Origin: Photobacterium carnosum
Lineage (GTDB): Bacteria > Pseudomonadota > Gammaproteobacteria > Enterobacterales > Vibrionaceae
Direction of reading: 5' to 3'
Assembly: GCF_002849605.1 (NCBI RefSeq)
Contig: NZ_NPIB01000002.1
Location: forward strand, 201,646-265,645
DNA length: 64,000 nucleotides
Position numbers and translations under genes: made by a program. The notes beneath the pieces were generated by a model. It saw only the letters and a program-made list of their open reading frames with translations, made no database searches and was not told the origin of the DNA. Below, one piece after another: positions 18,361 through 27,273 of this stretch (position 1 is its first letter; each line of letters begins with the position of its first letter).

Positions 18361-18999
18361 TTGCTACATCAACTAAAAGAAAATGGGTATGTTTTCATAT
18401 CAAGTGATGCTAATAGCTCAATACTTGATGTAGCAAAAAGCGTTGGTGATGTATTCAAGATTCCAACAATGCCTTTGGTTCAGACTCTCACACCAAGACT
18501 TAAAAAAGATGAACATGAAAGTACGTACAGTGGTAACTTTGGGATCGATGAGTTCCCGTTTCATACCGATTTAGCACACTGGCATACTCCACCAAGGTTT
18601 TTTCTTCTAAGGTGTGTTACTCCTGCACCAAATGTTTATACAAAACTCATCGATAGCAGATATTTATGTGACTCTCTTGACTCTGTACTTGTTAGTAGGT
18701 CTCACTTCAAACCAAGAAAAACTTTAGATAGAACTGCCAATATATTAAAAATCAAGGAAGGCGAAATATTTAGATGGGATTCCATTTTCATTAAGCCTAT
18801 CAATAATAGTGCCAAAAAATTAAGCTTACTTATTCAAGATAAGTTAAATATAACGGAAGCAGTCAACCTGAGTCTTGCTAAAGAAGGTGACTGTCTACTG
18901 ATCGATAATTGGCGAATGGTTCATGCAAGAGATCCTATATCTGAGAAAGAAATGAATAGGAAAATAGAAAGAATTTATTTTGAAAAGGTGATAATTTGA
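18361..18999 (+). CDS. TauD/TfdA-like Fe(II)/2-oxoglutarate oxygenase
   Basis: The 212-residue product starts at a TTG seven bases after GGGGTGAGG, a strong ribosome binding site; no ATG is nearby. An HTD iron-binding pair (His68, Asp70) in EFPFHTDLAHWHTPPRFF and a distal His188 in IDNWRMVHARDP complete the facial triad. Arg200 or Arg204 can hold 2-oxoglutarate. It is shorter than canonical TauD (about 280 aa). The last four bases overlap the following HEPN gene, so the two are coupled. Substrate is unknown. The location in a Tn7-like cargo next to a HEPN protein raises a defence role. Confidence 0.75.
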   Translation: MLHQLKENGYVFISSDANSSILDVAKSVGDVFKIPTMPLVQTLTPRLKKDEHESTYSGNFGIDEFPFHTDLAHWHTPPRFFLLRCVTPAPNVYTKLIDSRYLCDSLDSVLVSRSHFKPRKTLDRTANILKIKEGEIFRWDSIFIKPINNSAKKLSLLIQDKLNITEAVNLSLAKEGDCLLIDNWRMVHARDPISEKEMNRKIERIYFEKVII

Positions 19000-19946
19000 A
19001 TATTACAAGAACAGCTCATGAATGGTCTAAACATTCCTTTTTTTCTAAAGCTCAACGCTATGCTGAAAAAATGCTAGAGAAAAACCATTCTGATTGGGAG
19101 TTTGGATTTTGGTCTGCTTTAACGTTAGAGATACTAGTTCGTGCGTCTATCTCAAATATATCACCAACGTTGGTTGCTGATGGAAAGGACTGGAATAATA
19201 TTTTATACGCTTTGGACAAGACCCCCAATCAGAAAAAATTTATTGCCAAATCTGCAGATATATCTGATTTATTAAGAAGAGCAGAGAGTCTTTTTCCTGA
19301 TTTCACAACTGAAATGTTGAGCTTTAGTCTTATACATATAAACAAAAGGAATAGTGAGCTACATTCAGGTTCATTACCTTTTGACGATGTTAGTTCTTCC
19401 TCATGGATGCCAATGTTTTATTGGGTTTGTAAGGTGTTATCGGAATCGTCAGGAGAAACCTTATCTACATTATTTGGAACGGAAACTGCTGCCGAAGCGG
19501 AAATTCATATAGAAGCTTTACGCGATGCAAGTGCCAAATCTGTTAAAGGAACTATTCACGCACATACCGTCATCTGGAATGAAAAGACGGAAGAGGAAAA
19601 AGAGCAACTAATAGCACAAGCTGAATTACTCTCAAATAAGCATAGAGGGCACAGAGTACAATGCCCTGCTTGTAATAGCGTTGCTTTATTACAAGGAAGC
19701 TCAATTGGTGTGCCTAGAAACGAAATTGTCGATGACGGAATTGTTGAGAAACAATCTATGCTCCCATCCAGTTTTGAATGTACAGCTTGTGGTTTGAAAA
19801 TACTGGGTTACTCCAAACTTGTAGCGTGTGAGTTAGGAAATACCTATACAGCTACTAACCACTATTTACCTATGGATTACTTTGGAATAGATATTGAAGA
19901 AGAAATGCGGGCTGCTATGTTTGAAGACAACAACGAACCATTCTAA
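18996..19946 (+). CDS. HEPN-like protein with C-terminal zinc ribbon
   Basis: The 316-residue frame begins at a TTG overlapping the stop of the TauD-like gene. The N-terminal helical half contains KRNSELHSG with Arg118-Asn119-x3-His123, the RNxxxH signature of HEPN RNases, in an appropriate all-helical setting. The C-terminal third has CPAC (223-226) and CTAC (262-265), a four-cysteine zinc ribbon. HEPN proteins commonly cleave tRNA or mRNA in toxin-antitoxin and phage-defence systems. The family call rests on the motif and helical content. The stop codon overlaps the next start (TAATG), so three genes form one coupled unit. Confidence 0.6.
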   Translation: MNITRTAHEWSKHSFFSKAQRYAEKMLEKNHSDWEFGFWSALTLEILVRASISNISPTLVADGKDWNNILYALDKTPNQKKFIAKSADISDLLRRAESLFPDFTTEMLSFSLIHINKRNSELHSGSLPFDDVSSSSWMPMFYWVCKVLSESSGETLSTLFGTETAAEAEIHIEALRDASAKSVKGTIHAHTVIWNEKTEEEKEQLIAQAELLSNKHRGHRVQCPACNSVALLQGSSIGVPRNEIVDDGIVEKQSMLPSSFECTACGLKILGYSKLVACELGNTYTATNHYLPMDYFGIDIEEEMRAAMFEDNNEPF

Positions 19947-20437
19947 TGATAGCAGCAAAAGTTAATAATTATATAAAAATGGATTCTATAATGGCTAAAA
20001 ACGAATATATTGATGCTGTACCTGAGGATATTGATAATCTAAAAACACTTGCTAATAATAAAATTAGTTATAAATCAAGAAATGAGGCAATTGATATACT
20101 TGAGAAGTACAAGTGTCGTCAAAGTATTGATATATTGTGGCGCTTAATGATGAACGATAGAGTTTACTCTGTTCAACATAAGGCATTTCTTGCATTACAA
20201 AATTTTGGCGAGCAAGTTCACCTACCTAGAAAGAGAAAAGGTCACTTAGTCAAAGATATTAATAAGAAGTTAGGGGTTGTTCAAAGAGCCTTCAATGACA
20301 GCGAATACTCACCTAATGAATTCCTTGAAAAATTTAAATCAATGTACCCTGAAGCTTACGACATATATTCGTATGAAAAAGGGACTAAAATGCAAAGCTG
20401 GGTAATAAATACTCTTAATAGTCTACCTAAAAAATAG
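19946..20437 (+). CDS. Small HEAT-repeat-like protein
   Basis: The 163-residue product starts inside the stop of the HEPN gene. Residues about 35-80 (NEAIDILEKYKCRQSIDILW...VQHKAFLALQNFG) resemble two HEAT-type helical pairs, and the rest is basic. No catalytic motif is seen. It could be a partner or regulator of the HEPN protein. The real start may be one of the downstream ATGs (for example MAKNEYI), as no good ribosome binding site precedes the first. Confidence 0.5.
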   Translation: MIAAKVNNYIKMDSIMAKNEYIDAVPEDIDNLKTLANNKISYKSRNEAIDILEKYKCRQSIDILWRLMMNDRVYSVQHKAFLALQNFGEQVHLPRKRKGHLVKDINKKLGVVQRAFNDSEYSPNEFLEKFKSMYPEAYDIYSYEKGTKMQSWVINTLNSLPKK

Positions 20438-20547
20438 CATACTTTTACGGAGTCAGGCACAGCTACATTGACTACTGGGAAAAATGATAAAATCAATAGC
20501 AATTATTCCTTCATGTTTATCTGTAAGCGCGCATTTAAGCAGTGCGC

Positions 20548-22092
20548 TTAGCTATAATCGAAGTCTAGCTGCACATTCCACGGCATTAGGTCGGTAAAAT
20601 CATCATCACCCTCATCTCGATTCGGCAACGTTTTAAATAAATGCACAAAGTAGTAATAAGGATTGATGTCATTGGCACGGCAGGTCATCACAATACTATA
20701 AAGTATCGCGCTGGCCTGAGCACCATTAACCGATTTTGAGAATAGCCAGTTTTTTCTACCCGTGGTAAACGGCCGAATATCTCGCTCAGTAATATTATTA
20801 TCAATCCCTAGTTCGCCATCTTCACTATACCGCATTAATTTCGGCCATTGATTAAGCGTGTATTTTATCGCTTTGCCAATATAACTCCCCGCCGTTACTT
20901 TACCTTCGGCTTCATCAAGCCACGCTTTAAAGTGCATTAATATGGGTAAGGCTTTTTCTTGTCGTAACTGATACCGCGCTTGAGGAGATAACTGTTTGTT
21001 TTTAGCGTGGGTTTCCAGTTTATATAATTGGCTGATAAAGCTGATGGCTTTATGCGCTCGACCTTTGTTTTTCGACTCTGCTTTTAAGGCATCGTTATAT
21101 TTGCGTCTAGCGTGTGCCCAGCAACCAACAGGGGTAATGCCTTCAATACCGTCATAAACACGGTAACCGTCGCACTGTAAATAGCCTTGATAACCGGCAA
21201 GAAATTCTTTTGCGCAAGCGCGACTTCGACCTGCTTGGTAATCGTAAATCACGACAGGCTCACGGCTGACCTCATTGCTGCGATAAACCCACATGTAGGA
21301 ATTGCTGCTAGGGTTGTCACCTTCATCTAACACTTGTGTACGGGTTTCATCGGCACATAAACTGTTCTCACTAAGCAAGTGACGTTGCATGGCTGCCACT
21401 AAGGGGCTGATTAGCAGGCCCGCTTTAATACACCAATTAGCTAATGTTCCGCGCGATAGTTCAAGGCCGCCACGGCCCAGTATGTCAACGAAACGATAAA
21501 GCGGTAAGGCATCGCAGTATTTGCCCGTAACAACCGCCGATAACGCTTCTGGACTCGCAATGCTGCCAGGAATAGGCTGCTTGGGTTTAGGCGCGGTGAT
21601 TATTTTACTGGCCAATTGTTCATGCTCGCAATGTCTGCAAGCATATTTAAATTGTTTGTGCTTAATGACACTGACTTTCGCCGGAATAATCTTCACTTGC
21701 TCGCTGTCTTCACTACCACATTGATGTAGTTGTTCACCGCAACACTGACACGTTAACTCGGTTAAGGTGTGCTCAACCTCTTCTCGTTCAAAGTGCTCAG
21801 CCAGTATTTGTTTACCTTTCTTATGGTGTTTAGGCGGCTCAGTCGTTTTATGCTGCTCCGCTTCATTGAAGGTGCCCCGTGGGGCTTTTTCACTTTTTTT
21901 ACCGTATTTTTGGGATTTACTTAACTTAAGCTCAGCAAGCAAGTGGTCAATCCGCGATTGCATTTCAACCTTATCTTCTTGCAGTGAAATTTTATCTTTT
22001 TCTAAGCCATCAAGCTTAGCCTGCATAAGTGCAAGCTGATTTTGTAGTTCGGTGATGAGAATAGTGTCTGGCATTTTAATAGCATGACACAT
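20548..22092 (-). CDS. tnpC: IS66-family transposase TnpC
   Basis: The 514-residue DDE transposase has an N-terminal leucine-zipper-like coiled coil (residues about 10-60), and a CQCCGEQL...CRHCEHEQ zinc-finger region. The IS66 core domain follows with LCADETRTQVLD (D), QCDGYRVYDGI (D) and NNITERDIRPFTTGRKNWLF (E), then an IS66 C-terminal segment. It is the last and largest gene of the IS66 operon and seems intact. MPDTILITE, six codons in, is an alternative start. Confidence 0.95.
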   Translation of the reverse strand: MCHAIKMPDTILITELQNQLALMQAKLDGLEKDKISLQEDKVEMQSRIDHLLAELKLSKSQKYGKKSEKAPRGTFNEAEQHKTTEPPKHHKKGKQILAEHFEREEVEHTLTELTCQCCGEQLHQCGSEDSEQVKIIPAKVSVIKHKQFKYACRHCEHEQLASKIITAPKPKQPIPGSIASPEALSAVVTGKYCDALPLYRFVDILGRGGLELSRGTLANWCIKAGLLISPLVAAMQRHLLSENSLCADETRTQVLDEGDNPSSNSYMWVYRSNEVSREPVVIYDYQAGRSRACAKEFLAGYQGYLQCDGYRVYDGIEGITPVGCWAHARRKYNDALKAESKNKGRAHKAISFISQLYKLETHAKNKQLSPQARYQLRQEKALPILMHFKAWLDEAEGKVTAGSYIGKAIKYTLNQWPKLMRYSEDGELGIDNNITERDIRPFTTGRKNWLFSKSVNGAQASAILYSIVMTCRANDINPYYYFVHLFKTLPNRDEGDDDFTDLMPWNVQLDFDYS

Positions 22093-22131
22093 GGGAAAGA
22101 TCGTTCAAGTAAAAAAAACGATCTGGTTAAT

Positions 22132-22485
22132 TTACATCACTGATAACCCTGATAAAGTTGAGTGGCGGGTTTTATTATTTACCGGTAAGCCAGATAATAA
22201 CCATTGTAACTGCCGTTGTTCAATCCCCATGGCTACGTGTGCTTGAGCATGATTTGGCCATTGAAATCGTCCTTGCTCTAAGCGACGATAATAAAGCCAA
22301 AAACCATTGGTATCCCAAAACAAAATTTTTAATTTATCGCGTTGTTTATTACAAAAAACGAACCACGCTTGGCTTAAAGGATCGAGAGATAGGGTATCGC
22401 TGACAATAATACTTAACCCATTGATTGATTTTCGCATGTCGGTGAATCCCGTGACCAAGTAAACTTGGTGGGTGCAAGGTGTCAC
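22132..22485 (-). CDS. tnpB: IS66-family accessory protein TnpB
   Basis: The 117-residue product shows the IS66 Orf2 signature: YLVTGFTDMRKSINGLS near the N terminus, FVFCNKQRDKLKILFWDTNG in the middle and LEQGRFQWP. The start overlaps the tnpA stop by four bases, as is usual in this family. It is required with TnpA and TnpC for transposition. Confidence 0.95.
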   Translation of the reverse strand: MTPCTHQVYLVTGFTDMRKSINGLSIIVSDTLSLDPLSQAWFVFCNKQRDKLKILFWDTNGFWLYYRRLEQGRFQWPNHAQAHVAMGIEQRQLQWLLSGLPVNNKTRHSTLSGLSVM

Positions 22486-22787
22486 AGTACGCTCAATAAT
22501 TTGGCGAGTGCTTGGTGCGCTAATGTCGACTCGAAGTCTATTTGATAGCCGTTTGGTGTGGTGAGTTTAATGATTGAAGGGTGTGTAAAGGCTTGCTCAT
22601 GAATAACAAACGGGATCACCTGTTGCTTTTTAACCCTTATCGTTTCGTCAGAAAGGCGTTTACGCCAAACATAGAAAGTCGATGCGTTAATGTTGTTATC
22701 ACGACAAAATTGAATGATGGCTAAACCACTCGATTTTTGCTGCTCAAAAATGCCTTGCCAGTGTTTTATTTTTTGCTGTTTATTCAT
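22482..22787 (-). CDS. tnpA: IS66-family accessory protein TnpA
   Basis: The 101-residue protein is the first gene of the IS66 operon. It contains a helix-turn-helix typical of IS66 Orf1 (HWQGIFEQQKSSGLAIIQFC then NINASTFYVWRKRL). A variable basic tail follows. It is probably the DNA-binding component of the transposase complex. Confidence 0.9.
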   Translation of the reverse strand: MNKQQKIKHWQGIFEQQKSSGLAIIQFCRDNNINASTFYVWRKRLSDETIRVKKQQVIPFVIHEQAFTHPSIIKLTTPNGYQIDFESTLAHQALAKLLSVL

Positions 22788-22931
22788 AATTACCTCAGGT
22801 TAATATGCTGAGTAAATTATGCATAGGTAGCATTAATATTGGTATGTGGGGTTAATTGCGCGCTTACGTTTATCTTGATCACCATCTTTCAATAACTGAT
22901 ATAACTTATTAATATGAATTTAGAGTAAATA

Positions 22932-23969
22932 ATGAATACTTACCAAGACATATTTAACAAAATGTTGTATAAGACTGTTGAAAGCGCCGATTGTCGTTTA
23001 TCAAAAGCTGAGCTAGAATCTTGTATAAACTCTTCTGCTTCAGATTTCATAAATGAAACTATCCCAGAGTTAGCCGATACAATTGTCTTATCATTAAATA
23101 AAGAATCCAAAAATCATCTGAAATTAATTAGAGACTATGCAGATGGGTTCGTAGATAGAAATATTGAGAGATGGAAAAGCGGCTTTGATGCTTTAGAGAT
23201 TTTTATTATTACATGTTCTGAAATAGGGGAAGATTTTAATAATACCAATAGAGACCGGGCAGCTCGAGAGAATAATGTAAAATTTGACACTTTAGTTCGC
23301 TTACATGCTAGAGCCTGTCATATTTCTTCAGAGATACTTTGGTTACTTAAAGGCGGTTTTGCTGATGGTGCTCACGCACGATGGCGCGCATTACATGAGG
23401 TAGTAGTTACAGCTCTTTTTCTAAGTACTCATGAGAACGAGCTTTCCATTCGTTATCGTCAACATGAAGTAGTAGAGTCTTATAAAGGTATGACGCAATA
23501 CAATCACTACGAGCCAAGACTAAATATCGTTAAATTCTCTGAAGAAGAATTAATGGAATGTAAGTTAGCTTATGAAGAATTACTTAGTAAGTATGGGCAA
23601 GAATTCAAGACTAGTTACGGTTGGGCAGCAAACGTATTAAACAATAAAAAACCTAACTTTTTCAATATTGAAGAAGCTGTAGAACTTGATCACTTTCGAC
23701 CATATTATAAATGGGCAAGCCAAAACATACATGCAAATGCACATGGTATTAATAGCAAGCTTGGCCTAGCTGAGGCAAAAGAAGACGTTCTGCTAGTAGG
23801 AGCAAGCAACTCAGGTATGACTGATCCTGCTCAATTGACAGCTTTATCTCTTTCGCAGATCTCAGTCGGATTACTTAATATATATTCGAATATTGATACT
23901 TTGATTACGCAACACGTAATTGAGAAATTAAAAGAAGATATTGGCGATTTGTTTTTCAAGTCTGAGTAA
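22932..23969 (+). CDS. DUF5677-like protein
   Basis: The 345-residue product contains LLKGGFADGAHARWRALHEV (about residues 137-156) and SQNIHANAHGI (about 265), the arginine/histidine-rich motifs of DUF5677 family proteins. These are helical proteins often seen in defence islands. It starts 64 bp beyond the IS66 element. Before that insertion it would have lain about 150 bp downstream of the HEAT-like gene, on the same strand. The AT-rich composition matches the HEPN trio, so these may share origin. No enzymatic role can be assigned. Confidence 0.6.
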   Translation: MNTYQDIFNKMLYKTVESADCRLSKAELESCINSSASDFINETIPELADTIVLSLNKESKNHLKLIRDYADGFVDRNIERWKSGFDALEIFIITCSEIGEDFNNTNRDRAARENNVKFDTLVRLHARACHISSEILWLLKGGFADGAHARWRALHEVVVTALFLSTHENELSIRYRQHEVVESYKGMTQYNHYEPRLNIVKFSEEELMECKLAYEELLSKYGQEFKTSYGWAANVLNNKKPNFFNIEEAVELDHFRPYYKWASQNIHANAHGINSKLGLAEAKEDVLLVGASNSGMTDPAQLTALSLSQISVGLLNIYSNIDTLITQHVIEKLKEDIGDLFFKSE

Positions 23970-24021
23970 ACGGAACGATTTGACTACAGCATAGTATAAC
24001 TACGGCGAACCTATCAGGCTC

Positions 24022-25323
24022 GAGCCCATCCCAAATTCTGTGTAACTGCCATTTAGATTAAATGCCTGCTTATACGGTCATCAAACATAATCATAAAGCG
24101 ATTCAGGGCAGACGTCCAGTTACGGATTGGCATCGACCACTTTTTAGACGCCTGCTGGGTTGCTAGGTAGACTACCTTAAACGCTGCCTGATCAGAGGGG
24201 AACACCTTACGCTTATTCACCGCTGTCCGAATCACACTGTTTAGCGACTCTATCGCATTGGTGGTATAAATCACTTTTCTGATGTCTTTCGGGTACTCAA
24301 AGAACACCGTTAAGCCCTCCCAGTTATTACGCCAAGACTTAACCACGTGCGGATACTTATCCCCCCACACCTCATCAAAGTTCTCAAGGTTGGCCTCTGC
24401 TATCTCAAGCGTATCAGCGCTGTAGATGGCTTTTAAATCAGCCGCTATGGCCTTTTTGTCTGTCCAGGGTACAAACTTCATCGAATAGCGCACCATGTGT
24501 ACGATACACAGCTGAACCTTGGCTTTGGGGTAAACGGTATTAATGGCATCAGGGAAGCCCTTTAAGCCGTCGACACAGGCAATGAGGATATCTTGTACCC
24601 CGCGGTTTTGTAGTTCAGTGAGAACACCTAGCCAGAACTTAGCGCCTTCATTCTCTGATAACCACATACCAAGCAGCTCTTTTTTACCATCAAGTCCCAC
24701 GCCTAGCGCCAGATAGACAGCCTTGTTGATGATCTGCTTGTCTTGACGTACTTTAACGACAATGCAGTCTAGATAGACAATAGGATAAACACTACTCAAT
24801 GGCCGGTTCTGCCAAGTGGTGATGTCATCTAATATGTTATCGGTGACTCTTGAGACAAGAGAGCTTGATATATCAACGTCGTAGAGCTCTTTGATGCTCT
24901 CTACAATCTCGGTGGTGGTTTGACCCTTGGCGTAAAGGAATATGATTTTATCATCAAGACCTGAGATACGACTTTGATGCTTACGCACTAAGGCAGGTTC
25001 AAAAGCGCCATCACGGTCTCTTGGGGTGGATATCTCAAGATCGCCTGTGTCACTGCGGACGGTCTTTTTAGTGTGTCCATTGCGCTTGTTTGGCTTATCC
25101 GCCTTTTCATGTTTGGGGTAGCCGAGATGGTCTTCCATCTCAGCTTCAAGGGCAGTATCGATAAAGGATTGCATGAGCTGCTTTTGGAAGTCTTTGATGT
25201 CATCGAAGCTTTTCATGCTACCAGCCATTTGCTCAGCCAGCTTTTTAATATCAGATTGGTTAGTCATTGCTTATTCTCCGGTTGGTGGATTATAAGCAGT
25301 TACACAAAGTTTGGGAAACTCCC
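24022..25323 (-). mobile_element. IS256-family insertion sequence, 1,302 bp
   Basis: Imperfect 27-bp inverted ends, GAGCCCATCCCAAATTCTGT (left, continuing GTAACTG) and GGGAGTTTCCCAAACTTTGT (right end read inwards, continuing GTAACTG), bound one transposase gene. An exact 8-bp duplication TCAGGCTC is present at 24,014-24,021 and 25,324-25,331. Confidence 0.93.
24053..25267 (-). CDS. IS256-family (Mutator-like) transposase
   Basis: The 404-residue protein has the Mutator/IS256 layout: an N-terminal MEDHLGYPKHEK helical segment, RNGHTKKTVRSDTGDLEI, and the catalytic domain. Catalytic acids lie in VYLDCIVVKVRQD (D), ACVDGLKGFPDAINTVYPKA (D) and YTTNAIESLNSVIRTAVNKRKVFPSD (E). The CIVHMVR motif typical of the family is also present. 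The frame is complete, so the element may be active. Confidence 0.96.
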   Translation of the reverse strand: MTNQSDIKKLAEQMAGSMKSFDDIKDFQKQLMQSFIDTALEAEMEDHLGYPKHEKADKPNKRNGHTKKTVRSDTGDLEISTPRDRDGAFEPALVRKHQSRISGLDDKIIFLYAKGQTTTEIVESIKELYDVDISSSLVSRVTDNILDDITTWQNRPLSSVYPIVYLDCIVVKVRQDKQIINKAVYLALGVGLDGKKELLGMWLSENEGAKFWLGVLTELQNRGVQDILIACVDGLKGFPDAINTVYPKAKVQLCIVHMVRYSMKFVPWTDKKAIAADLKAIYSADTLEIAEANLENFDEVWGDKYPHVVKSWRNNWEGLTVFFEYPKDIRKVIYTTNAIESLNSVIRTAVNKRKVFPSDQAAFKVVYLATQQASKKWSMPIRNWTSALNRFMIMFDDRISRHLI

Positions 25324-25331
25324 TCAGGCTC

Positions 25332-25514
25332 CTTCCTTAGTTCGGTTCCCTAGTGAGGACTTGAATCTAAGGCTGTAGGCTACTGATATCAACCACCTTC
25401 ATAGGTTGTGGAGTTTCGGTGGGATTACCGGTGTAATTTCAATGTACATTAAGCAAGCTTTTCGAGAGTAAGTTCAGTTATTCTCGTTTATATCTTATTT
25501 ATCTCTATATAGAG
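25332..25514. other. Spacer between IS256 and the marR-like gene
   Basis: About 180 bp show no gene. The segment is of mixed composition and is probably leftover DNA interrupted by the IS256-family insertion. Confidence 0.4.
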
Positions 25515-26033
25515 TTAAGTTTTGGGAAGCTGATTTTCAACTTTCTTTAATAGCAAATTGATGATAAGCAGCTCTTCTTTACTAATATTCTTCATCAAGT
25601 CATTCTCTAGTTGCACATGTGATGCGATTGCTCTATCGATCAAGTTAAGGCCTTTGGAAGTTAGTTTGACTAATAAGCTTCGTTTGTCCTCTGGGTTATC
25701 AATGCGCTCAATAAGTTCCTTCTTTTCTAAATGTTGTAAGCGATTGGTCATCGTACCAGAACTCACCATCATGCTATCAAACAAAACGGTTGGGCTCATT
25801 AAATATGGGGTGCCTGTGCGTCGTAATGTCGCTAACACATCAAATTCCCAATGTGATATTTGATAATTTATCTTATAGTTAGCAGATAGCTTTCGCATTA
25901 ATATAACTTCTAACCGCTTTATACGGCCTATAGTCTCCATTGCTAACAAACTATCAGTAGCAAATCCTTGGTTTTGCCACTGGCTAATAATCTTCTGTAC
26001 TGCATCTTCTTGTGTACACCCTTCAGTTTGCAT
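25515..26033 (-). CDS. MarR-family transcriptional regulator
   Basis: The 172-residue product has a winged helix-turn-helix with the MarR pattern: SHWEFDVLATLRRTG, SPTVLFDSMMVSSGTMTNRL and the wing LIERIDNPEDKRSLLVKLT with its DxR signature. It is divergent from the EamA-type transporter gene, with a palindrome between them that suits autoregulation and control of the transporter. MarR regulators of this type respond to small aromatic or oxidising compounds. Confidence 0.93.
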   Translation of the reverse strand: MQTEGCTQEDAVQKIISQWQNQGFATDSLLAMETIGRIKRLEVILMRKLSANYKINYQISHWEFDVLATLRRTGTPYLMSPTVLFDSMMVSSGTMTNRLQHLEKKELIERIDNPEDKRSLLVKLTSKGLNLIDRAIASHVQLENDLMKNISKEELLIINLLLKKVENQLPKT

Positions 26034-26136
26034 TGATTTACTCCTCGTTATGATTAGAATATTTATGATTTTGGAGATATTAGAATGTCTATTTCTACTG
26101 AAAATTCCTCATAGGCAGTAATAGTAGCAATATTAT

Positions 26137-26154
26137 TATCTTGACATCAAGATA
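26137..26154. promoter_or_regulatory. Candidate MarR operator between divergent genes
   Basis: TATCTTGACATCAAGATA is a perfect 8-bp inverted repeat around CA, and lies in the 170-bp gap between the divergent marR-like and eamA-like genes. The half-site TCTTGA is common among MarR-family operators. A TATAAT follows immediately (26,155-26,160), so binding would cover a likely promoter. Confidence 0.75.
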
Positions 26155-26203
26155 TATAATGATATTCTGACATTAAGGTCATTTTCGGCCGTTAGGATAT
26201 TAT

Positions 26204-27166
26204 ATGACTAAATTTACAGAGCGAAATAGCTCTCCTTGTAGAAGTGTATGGTTAGTTCCTTTAATGTGTCTTCTAGTTGGAGGCGCGTTACTTGGTATCT
26301 CTACCAACGTTGCAAAATATGCGGGTGAAATAGGTTTGTCTCCGCTTGCCTTTTTATTTTGGTCAATTGCTGGTGCTGCCACAATCTTGTTAGTTATTGC
26401 GTTACTACGCCATGAGCTTCCACCTCTCAACAAACGCAGCTTTGAATATTACTTTATCTCTGCTTTGGTCAGCGTTGCAGGCTCTAACTTACTTTTCTTT
26501 TCCGCTATTCCCCATGTCGGTGCCGGTTTTGTAGCCCTAATCATTTCCTTACCACCACTTCTCACCTATCTTGGGGCACTAGCGTTAGGGATGGAGCGAT
26601 TTCAGACTGTTCGAGCTCTTGGGGTTGCAGCTGCACTTGCCGGTGCAGGTGTCCTAGCTGCCCGTAAATTTTCTGCACCAGATGCCAGTGTGTTTTGGAT
26701 TTTGATAGCACTCTGTGGCCCTGTTTTGCTCGCTATTGGTAACCTCTATCGTACATTGCGTTGGCCGGAAGGAGCGTCTCCCAATGCGCTTGCTCCAGGC
26801 ATGCTTATTGCGGCTGTAGTCTTACTTGGCGCAACAAGCCTCCTACCTGACTTCTCACTTACTGTTCCACTGGGAGGTTTCCTGCCACTTGGTTTAATTA
26901 CCTTACAGGCCTTCATATTCGCCGGTCAGTTTCAGTTATTATTTCTACTTCAAAAAACGGGTGGCCCGGTTTTATTAAGCTTATTAGGATCTGTTGGAGC
27001 AATTGTAGGTGTACCTGTCGCTGTTTTTTTACAAGGTGAATCTCCACCGGACGGACTCATTCTAGGCGCCTCTTTGATTGCACTCGGTGTAGCACTTGTT
27101 ACATGGGGTGGTATGAAAATGATGACACTATCGAAACAAAAACTTGAAGTGCCTGATAAGACCTGA
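26204..27166 (+). CDS. EamA/DMT-family transporter
   Basis: The 320-residue protein has about ten predicted transmembrane helices arranged as two EamA repeats, with GALLGISTNVAKYAGEIGLSP-type start and internal GGxxL...P features. Drug/metabolite transporters of this class export amino acids or small metabolites. It is transcribed away from the marR-like gene and upstream of the nitroreductase gene. Composition is less AT-rich than its neighbours, suggesting separate acquisition. Confidence 0.88.
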   Translation: MTKFTERNSSPCRSVWLVPLMCLLVGGALLGISTNVAKYAGEIGLSPLAFLFWSIAGAATILLVIALLRHELPPLNKRSFEYYFISALVSVAGSNLLFFSAIPHVGAGFVALIISLPPLLTYLGALALGMERFQTVRALGVAAALAGAGVLAARKFSAPDASVFWILIALCGPVLLAIGNLYRTLRWPEGASPNALAPGMLIAAVVLLGATSLLPDFSLTVPLGGFLPLGLITLQAFIFAGQFQLLFLLQKTGGPVLLSLLGSVGAIVGVPVAVFLQGESPPDGLILGASLIALGVALVTWGGMKMMTLSKQKLEVPDKT

Positions 27167-27273
27167 ATTTAAAAAGTTTGATTTCCTTTGTAAGTTTATT
27201 CAATAAGCCTGACCAACCTTAATCACACGATATAAATAACATTCTATTTAACAAAATTTAAAAGGATAAAAAT

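Larger units (their letters stand above)
20523..22867 (-). mobile_element. IS66-family insertion sequence, 2,345 bp
   Basis: Inverted ends GTAAGCGCGCA (20,523 and, reversed, to 22,867) enclose tnpA, tnpB and tnpC on the minus strand. An exact 8-bp target duplication GTTTATCT is present at 20,515-20,522 and 22,868-22,875, the length expected of IS66. The insertion is intergenic, between the HEAT-like and DUF5677-like genes, and appears complete. Confidence 0.95.

Noticed and set aside
26141..26160. TTGACA and TATAAT next to each other as a sigma-70 promoter
   Set aside because: The spacing is only eight bases, too short for a promoter. TTGACA is part of the palindrome, while TATAAT may be a -10 with another -35.
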